Source: Dasypus novemcinctus (Eukaryota > Chordata > Mammalia > Cingulata > Dasypodidae). From it: 64,000 bases of DNA. The notes under the pieces were generated by a model. The model worked only from the letters and a program-made list of their open reading frames with translations, was not told the origin of the DNA and made no database searches. Shown here one piece after another: positions 58,123-64,000 of the stretch. Where the stretch lies: positions 13,988,940 to 14,052,939 of the forward strand of contig NC_080676.1 of assembly GCF_030445035.2 (NCBI RefSeq), written 5' to 3'. The position numbers and the translations under genes are program-made. Every line of letters begins with the position of its first letter. Position 1 is the first letter of the stretch.

Positions 58123-59166
58123 CTATAGGCGTGCGGTCTGGAGTAGGTGGCGCGGGCGGAAGGGGCGAGGTGGACGGCTGGGGGGGGACTCAGCGGTGTC
58201 GAGGCGTTGGTAGTGGACTTGTACAAAGGAGCTGAACACTGCATTGGCTTGGTCTTTGGCAAGGTGGACTATCCTTCTGATGGCCCAGGGGCCCACGGTG
58301 AGGGCTAAGAGGATAATGATAAGGGGGCCTAGGAATGGGAGCAGGTACGGGAGGAGAGAGATAGGTAATATCTTGATCGACCGCCTGCCGGAGGGCAAGG
58401 GCGGCAATCCCCATGCCTGCTCCAGCGAGACCTAAAAGGGTGGCGACGGGAGGGGGCTGGGGTACAGAGTAGGGGGTAAGCGAGGCTTGGGGTTGTGGGA
58501 GCTGAGGGAGGCAGTGGCGAGGGGGGTGCCGGGCGAAGGAGCGGGCGAGGTGGAGCGGGGCAGAGAAGGGGGCTGTGCCTTTGGAGGATTGAAAATCTGA
58601 TTTGGGCCCACTGGGGTGGAACGTGTGGGAATTGGCTCCTTTTTTATAGTGATAATGGCGCCGTAATCGTAGCCTACTGCATACAGGTGGGCTCCCCACA
58701 TGCGGCCTCGTAACCAGAGGTCGGAGTTGGGGTCTTTGACTGTGAGTGTGATGGTGTTCCATCGAGTAGCATTACGCTGGAGAGTGAGGTATGGGTCTTT
58801 GTTAGGGGCGCCGGACCATCCGTGGGCGATGGTTTCGCACCCCCAGGAAGGACAGTAATAGTGCGTTGGGTCATGGCATCCTCTGGCGGAGGATGGGCAC
58901 ATGTAGAAACCTGTGGCAGCGGGGTTGTGTCCCCCCCACTCATAAGACGGAAGGTTCGTGCGTCCAGTGAGGTTGGTGACATCAGTAGTGAAAGAGGGGG
59001 CGGAGGCGGTTACGTTCGAGGCGAGGAGCCTTTTTTGTTGCCAGAGGGAGAGGGTCCAATTGAAGGGCTGGTGACTGGGGTTGGCAGCGGCTGGGAGAGC
59101 GAGGGAAGCCAGGACGAAGAGAACGGCTGCGAGGCTGTGTAGAGGCATCATCTGACGGTGCGGCAT
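58123..59166 (-). pseudogene. env: env, gammaretrovirus/type-D-like, broken and internally deleted
   Basis: Env would mediate receptor binding and membrane fusion. The surface part opens at 59166 with a signal peptide (LFVLASLALPAAA). It has four N-glycosylation sequons and the gamma-type motifs GFYMCP and YYCPSWGCET (about 58840-58915), then a proline/serine-rich tail, and stops at TAG 58432-58434. A different frame near 58380-58435 shows a fusion-peptide-like GLAGAGMGIAALAL. From about 58360 the first frame resumes with a membrane anchor (LLPFLGPLIIILLALTVGPW) and a cytoplasmic tail ending at 58123. The surface C-terminal domain, the furin site and almost the whole transmembrane ectodomain are absent. 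Total length is about 1.04 kb, roughly half the usual. The start overlaps the pol end by 19 bases. Confidence 0.88.
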
Positions 59167-61919
59167 CTTGATGATGGCTGGTGCTGGATCCGGGTGAACG
59201 GGGCGACCTCTGGGCTGTATCCACTGTCAATGTTATCTCTCACCGAAGGCGTAGGGTGCTGGTCGTTCGGTGGAACTAGTGGGTCAGTGGCAGGCCGGAT
59301 GCAGCGCCCAGGAATCCAGAGCGGCTGCGGCTCAGACTCTGGAAAGACACAAGCAAAGCCCCTCCCCTGTGCTAGGAGGGGAGCTGGATCTTGCCAACGA
59401 TTTGTGGCAGGGTCTTTCCAATGGACAAGGGGAACTTGCGAGGGCTGCCACATGGGTCCCCAGTGCTTATGGGTGGGGGAGAGTCCATGGTCATCGAAGG
59501 TTAGGAGATTGTGATGAATGAGGCAGGCAGTCACGACGTCGGCTGGGGCCTTGTGGGGAGAGGAGGCCCTTTCTTTTTGAATAAGTAGCTTGAGCTGTTG
59601 GTGAGTGCGCTCGACGATTCCTTGCCCCTGTGGATTGTATGGAATGCCAAAATGATGCGTGATGTGATACATCTGCACAAAGCTGGCGAAGGCGGCACTG
59701 CGATACGCTGGTCCGTTGTCTGTTTTGAGATCCCATGGAATTCCCATGAACAAAATAGCTTGGCGAAGCGCCTGGACGCAGTGTTTAGCACTTTCTCCCG
59801 CAAGAGGGACTGCATAGCACAGATGCGAAAAGGTGTCAATTGCTACATGAAGATATTTGAGGCGGCCAAAGGCGCTGACATGAGTGACATCTAATTGCCA
59901 CCTTGAGTTGGGGCGGAGGCCGCGGGGGTTAACACCCTGAGGCTGCAAAGGCCCAAGTGGCAACAATGGTGCGCAAGTCCGGCACGCGCGCACAGGTGTT
60001 TGCAAGTTTCAATGGGAAGGTCTGGGAAGAGCTTCTGGATGGACCGCGCGGAGAAGTGGAATTGGGAATGCAGGAGGAGCTTGGCTTGATTAACAAAGTC
60101 TCCAAGCCGCGGCCCGTCGGCAGGGCTTTCATGTAGGAGGACCGGGTTTACCTGGCGGCTTGACACAGAAGCATCAGCGAGGTCATTCCCTTGAGCCAGC
60201 GGTCCTGGTAGGCCAGAATGGCTTCTGATATGAGCAATGAACCAGGGCTGCTGCCTCGCCTCAAGCAGTCGCTGTACGAAGGCGAGCGCCCGATCGATGT
60301 TTGAGTCACCTGGTAGGAAAGTAGCAAGCGGGAGGACACACCTGAAGAGTGTATAGGCTGTCAGTAAAGATGTTGAGAGGCTGGTCTGGGTGGAGATTGA
60401 GGACTGCAGCGACAGCTAGAAGCTCGCCCACTTGAACAGAAGAGTCATTTGCGAACAGCAGTTGCCGTGGCTCAGGATTCTCAGGAGTGTATATGATGGC
60501 AGCAAACGCCGTTTTTGAGGCATCTGTGAAGGCAGTGATAGCAGAAGGGATCGGGTTCCGTGCGGGCAATGGATGGAACGGGTTGGAAAACGCCAATTGA
60601 GACATTCCCTGCAGCAATCGGTGATGAGGATAGTGGTTGTCAAAGGAGCCGCGAAAGAGCTCTACCAGGCTCTGCATTTGGGCATTGTTCATGATGAGGG
60701 AGGTAACTTCCTTGGCATCTAAAGGCCAAACAATAGTGTGTGGCGGGATGCCATACGTTTGTATGGAGAGAAGTACTAAGTCAGTGGCCAACGTGATCCA
60801 GGCCCTTATAAAAGGGCAGATTTTTGGGAGTTTGCTCTTTGATGTATGCAGAAAAAGGAGAGGGCCATCTTGCCACAAGAGACCTGTGGGAGTGATTGGC
60901 GTTGGCAGAACTAAAGCCAAGATTGGAAGGGTGGGGGAGAACCGCTCCAGGCGACACTGTTGCAGGGCGGCGCTGACTTGTTGGACGGCTTCTCGAGCCT
61001 CTGGAGTGATGATGATGCTGCGAGTGGTCGCCGTTGGAGGGCTGTCCCTTGTCTGCAAAAGCTCGAAGAGAGGCTGCATTTGCGCTGTTGTGATGGGAAG
61101 CGCCGAGCGAAGCCAATTGATTTGCCCACAGAGCTGTTGGAGCTCAGTTAATGTCATCTTCGGAGAGAGGTGGATTTTTGGGCTTGTGGGCTGGATAAGC
61201 CGATGAAAATGAAAGCCTAAAAATTGGAAAGGAGGCTGGAGGTTTATTTTGTCAGACTGCACAGTAAGCCCGAGGCTGGAGAGGTTTGTTATTATTGCCG
61301 AGAGCAGATCATTAAGGAACGCACTGGAGCTCGCTGCTAAAAGGAGGTCGTCCATGTAGTGGAGAATGTATGTGTGCTCCGGATTGAACTTGGAGTGCAG
61401 CGGCTCAACAGCATGGTTGACATACAGTTGGCACATAGTCGGGCTGTTGCGCATGCCTTGAGGCAATACTCGCCATTGAAATCGCTGAGCTGCGCCTTGG
61501 TTGTTGATGCGTGGAACCGTGAACGGGAATCTCAGACAGTCTCGGGGGTGAAGAGGAATAGAGAAAAAGCAGTCCTTGATGTCGATGGTTGCCGCATGAA
61601 AATGCTGGGGGACTGCGGTGGGATGCGGCCATCCTGGCTGAGGTGATCCCATTGGCTTAATATGTTTGTTGATCTCACGGAGGTCGTGGAGAAGGCGGTA
61701 TTTGCTGGTGTTCTTTTTGCTAATGACAAAGACCGGTGAATTGTAGGGACTAGTGGACAGCTCTATATGCCCTGCTTGTAGCTGCTCTTTGACGAGGGCA
61801 GAGAGAGCCTGCAATTTGTGAGCTGGCAAGGGCCACTGCTCGACCCAGATGGGCTCCTCTGTGTCCCATTCCAGAGGGATAGGGTCAGGTTTTGAGATGG
61901 GAGCAGTGGCCCCTAGAAG
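59148..61919 (-). pseudogene. pol: pol: reverse transcriptase, RNase H, integrase (broken)
   Basis: The RT starts near 61850 (WVEQWPLPAHKLQAL) and shows DLREIN, DIKDCFFSIPL and the catalytic YMDD (61347-61358). RNase H has TDAS (about 60525), the acidic VGELLAV (near 60425) and TDSLYT (near 60345). The frame then changes near 60340. The C-terminal RNase H motif HIRSHSGLPGPLAQGNDLAD and the integrase N-terminus are read in another frame, until a second change near 60010. The integrase core from 60005 has its D,D,E motifs in LDVTH, KTDNGPAY and GIVERTHQQLK, with C-terminal WIPGRCIRP, and ends at 59148. YMDD and overall motif style are betaretrovirus-like. Length is close to a complete pol, but the two shifts make it non-functional. 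Confidence 0.92.
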
Positions 61920-62343
61920 GGGGGGGCAGCGCAGCTGAGAAGGCTTCTGTGGTGATTCGGGCCTTTAGCTGGCTGAGAACATCTCTCCCCCATAAGATGG
62001 TCTGGACTGACTAAAGGACGAGTGGACGAATTTGGCCTTCGTGGCCTTCTCGGTCGCTCCAATGCAGAGGCTGGGATGTTTTCCAGGAGGCAGCGGCTCC
62101 TGTGGCGCCGATGACTTGAGGGCCGGTTTCGAGGGGCCAGTGATTGAATGCGGCGATTTCGAAGGGAACACAGGAGACTTCAGCACCAGAATCCAGAAGC
62201 CCATCAAGCCATTGCCCATTAATCTTAAGCTCTAATGAGGGTTTCTGGCGGCGTGTGATGGGCATTGTCCACATTATGGCTTGGGAATTTTTCTGGGGGC
62301 CTCTTGGGGGTGGGGCTGAGGCCTGCCCCGATGGAAGTTTAAA
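61885..62343 (-). pseudogene. pro: pro: retroviral aspartic protease (broken)
   Basis: The protease would cut Gag and Gag-Pol. In the frame -1 to gag it has the active-site motif LLDSGAEV (about 62180-62205; serine in place of the more usual threonine) and the C-terminal ILWGRDVLSQL (about 61965-61995). A TAG at 62011-62013 interrupts the frame between them. The frame ends at a TGA near 61885. pol begins in a third register, and the change coincides with a run of eight C (61919-61926). No dUTPase domain is visible, unlike most betaretroviral pro genes. Confidence 0.85.
62298..62343 (-). promoter_or_regulatory. gag-pro -1 frameshift site with predicted pseudoknot
   Basis: The heptamer TTTAAAC lies at 62343-62337 and is in the gag register (T TTA AAC), the canonical X XXY YYZ slip form. 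After a 7-base spacer, GGGGC (62329-62325) can pair with GCCCC (62316-62312). GGCCTC in its loop (62323-62318) can pair with GAGGCC (62303-62298). This gives an H-type pseudoknot with loops of about 1 and 8 bases. The protease frame is the -1 frame, as this site requires, and the gag stop is 61 bases downstream at 62274-62276. Confidence 0.82.
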
Positions 62344-63335
62344 GGCTGCTGGGAACCTTGGGCGGAACGGCAGTCGCGGGCCCAGTGATAACCTTTCCCA
62401 CAACGCGGACACGGCGTAGAAGGGCCCCTTGGCCGTCGTATCGGCGGGTCTGAGCGAGGCGCTGGGCCTGGCTGGGAGCACTCGCGGACGAAGTGGCCGG
62501 GCTGGCCGCACTGAAAGCAGACGGAAGTGGGGCTGGATGAAACAGCCATGGCAGAGGCAAAGGCAGCGGTGAGTGTTTTGACTTGTGGGTCGACGTCACG
62601 GCAAGCAAGGACCCATTCGTGCAGAGCTTTGTCGCATATGGGAAGGATTATGGCCCGGAACGGCGCAAGGCACCCGTCAATGACTAACTCTTTGGCTAAC
62701 GCAAATTGGGCATCCTCGCTGGAAATTTTCCGCTGACAAGCTTCTAGGACGCGGGCGACAAATGCTGGGAAGGTCTCATTGGAGTCCTGAAGCAGCTGCG
62801 CGAGCTTGGTGGGCTGCTTGGTGGAAACTAGAGAGAATGACCACTGGATGAGGACCTTTACCCGGTGCCAAAACCCTGGGTCAATTTCGAGATAAGAACG
62901 AGGGTTTGCATAATTGTTGGTGCCCGTGTATGCATCGGAGGGATCGAGGACGCCGGCCTGGGCATTCTCCACGATTTGCCGGTCAACAGCCGCTTGATAA
63001 TGGGCGCGCCATTCAATAAATTGACCCGGCGTCAGGATGGCACGGGCTAGTGCAATCCAGTCATATGGGAGAACGAGTTGGGTCCCCAACTCCTCAAGTA
63101 GTTGCTGCGCATAAGGGCTGCCAATCCCGTCTTCCTTTACAGCTTTGTGGAGGGTTCTGACCTCTTCCACTGTAAAGGGTAGCCAAGTTTGGGGTCACTG
63201 CGGCGTGGGCTGCGGATTTAGCAGATACAGCTGAGGGGTTTGAGGAGGCGTGGCACCGGGGGCCGATGGAGCAGCCAAGGCAGGTGAAGGGCTATTGCCG
63301 TACGGAGGCGGCAAGGGATAAGCGGAACACGGGTG

Positions 63336-63640
63336 AGAAAATGGCGGCTTAGCGGCTTCCGGGCGACAACAAAATGGCGGCAGGACCCTTCCGGGCGCCG
63401 GCCAAGATGGCGGAGCAGCTACATCCGGCGGCGGACAAAATGGTGCAGGGGGCGCTTCCGGTTTAGCGGAAGATGGCGACCCTGCAGTTTCCGGGCCCAA
63501 ACCGGATGCTGACTGGGCAGGAAGAGGCGGGTAGAGGCGGGAGGAGGAGGACACCGGCGGAGAAGAAGCCAGATGGGCGCCATCTTGGGCAGAAGACAAA
63601 GGCGCTGGTGGAGAAGAAGGCGGAAGTCCGCCATCTTGGG
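63336..63640. promoter_or_regulatory. YY1/ETS-like motif array in gag coding DNA
   Basis: On the plus strand ATGGCGG-type YY1 motifs recur at 63338-63347, 63371-63380, 63404-63413 and 63470-63478, with reverse copies at 63578-63586 and 63628-63637. CTTCCGG-type ETS motifs recur at 63356-63363, 63388-63395, 63455-63461 and 63488-63495, plus CGGAAGT at 63621-63627. Spacing is roughly 33 bases in the first half. The array is CpG-rich and overlaps the proline-rich gag segment. Binding activity is inference. Confidence 0.6.
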
Positions 63641-64000
63641 GAGCGGCAGGAGTAGTTTCTGTCTGCTGCGGGGAGCTCGGGCGGGTAGGTTCGCGCTTGA
63701 GAGCAGCAGCAAGTTGGTTAGACAGAGAGTCAGTGTCGGCGGACTCATCGGGATCACAGTCTAGAGGCCATTTAGGAGAAGCTTCATAAACGGCCTCGGT
63801 CGGAGCGCCAAGGAGACAGGCGCGAATGGCAATGAGAACGGGTAAGAGGCCTGCTGGGAAGGTGCGTTTCTCGTGCTCCATGGCGGAGGTGACTCGATCT
63901 ATGAGTCGCGAGTATGTGTCCAGGCTCCAGAGTTGGCAGGTGGCGAGCCACGGATTAAAAGGGAGCAAGAGATCCCAGTACTTTTGGAGCTGCCGCAAGG

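Larger units (their letters stand above)
57363..64000 (-). mobile_element. Endogenous retrovirus, betaretrovirus-like gag-pol with type-C/D env
   Basis: The provirus reads leftwards from beyond the right edge: gag, pro, pol, env, polypurine tract, 3' LTR. The 5' LTR, primer-binding site and gag start lie outside the window. Every gene has at least one break, but long frames survive (507 codons of RT/RNase H, 298 of gag, 285 of integrase, 244 of env surface), so decay is moderate. It is inserted in a COQ10B retropseudogene in the opposite orientation. Confidence 0.95.
62274..64000 (-). pseudogene. gag: gag, partial at window edge, one in-frame stop
   Basis: Gag is the structural polyprotein. 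The N-terminal part (about 63998-63690) resembles a betaretroviral matrix (YWDLLLPFNPWL, LIDRVTSAMEHEKRTF); its first residues lie beyond the window. A long proline/serine/alanine-rich segment (about 63690-63198) follows, then capsid from about 63190 with a major homology region near 62740-62800 (SNETFPAFVARVLEAC). Nucleocapsid has two CX2CX4HX4C knuckles, CFQCGQPGHFVREC (about 62478-62520) and CPRCGKGYHWARDC (about 62372-62415). A single TGA at 63195-63197 interrupts an otherwise open frame right before the capsid. Gag ends with TAA at 62274-62276, overlapping pro. Confidence 0.92.

Noticed and set aside
60637-61206. 189-codon plus-strand frame
   Set aside because: It is the antisense shadow of the retroviral RT/RNase H frame.

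Overview
This window is repeat-rich mammalian DNA with no intact host gene. The best match is a xenarthran, most likely an armadillo (Dasypus). It carries several copies of the tRNA-derived SINE families known from armadillo (DAS-SINEs), L1 families with unusual 3' regions, and MaLR-type LTRs. Family names come from recognition by eye, because no library search could be run.

Layout. 0-9.3 kb: an L1 5' end at the left edge, an old L1M 3' region split by a younger L1, MIR and MER5-like fragments, an antisense young L1 3' end, and a SINE with clear target-site duplications (TSDs). 9.8-14.2 kb: one antisense L1-derived element that keeps ORF1 but has lost most of ORF2 (half-L1 layout), with ~400-bp repeated units in its 5' region and ~236-bp repeated units in its 3' region. 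14-21 kb: mostly single-copy sequence. 21.2-23.9 kb: an antisense processed pseudogene of RRM2 with a poly(A) tract and TSDs. 24-33 kb: old L1, MIR, L2-like and MaLR remnants, another SINE, and single-copy DNA. 33.2-36.3 kb: a young L1 insertion with a 5' inversion, a ~2.8-kb 3'UTR and a perfect 15-bp TSD. 39.1-39.9 kb: a SINE carrying a 20-bp-period minisatellite. 40.7-47.7 kb: a decayed near-full-length L1 that received two SINEs and a solo LTR. 48-53 kb: a dimeric SINE, an MLT1-like LTR, and an L1 3' end hosting a solo LTR related to the provirus LTR. 53.3-55.4 kb: a 287-bp inverted duplication (about 94% identical arms). 56.7-57.4 kb: a COQ10B retropseudogene. 57.4-64 kb: an antisense endogenous retrovirus that interrupts the COQ10B copy and runs off the right edge.

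The retrovirus is the main coding content. On the minus strand it reads gag (MA N-terminus outside the window), pro, pol, env, 3' LTR. Its gag-pol is betaretrovirus-like (two zinc knuckles, YMDD, gag-pro -1 frameshift layout), but its env is of the gammaretroviral/type-D kind. gag, pro, pol and env all carry breaks, so it is a defective old copy. The most interesting signals are a canonical U UUA AAC slip site followed by a compact predicted pseudoknot, an array of YY1- and ETS-like motifs in the gag proline-rich segment, the chimeric and internally deleted env, the inverted duplication, the SINE-VNTR composite and the half-L1 element. I did not find evidence for a wholly new functional system.
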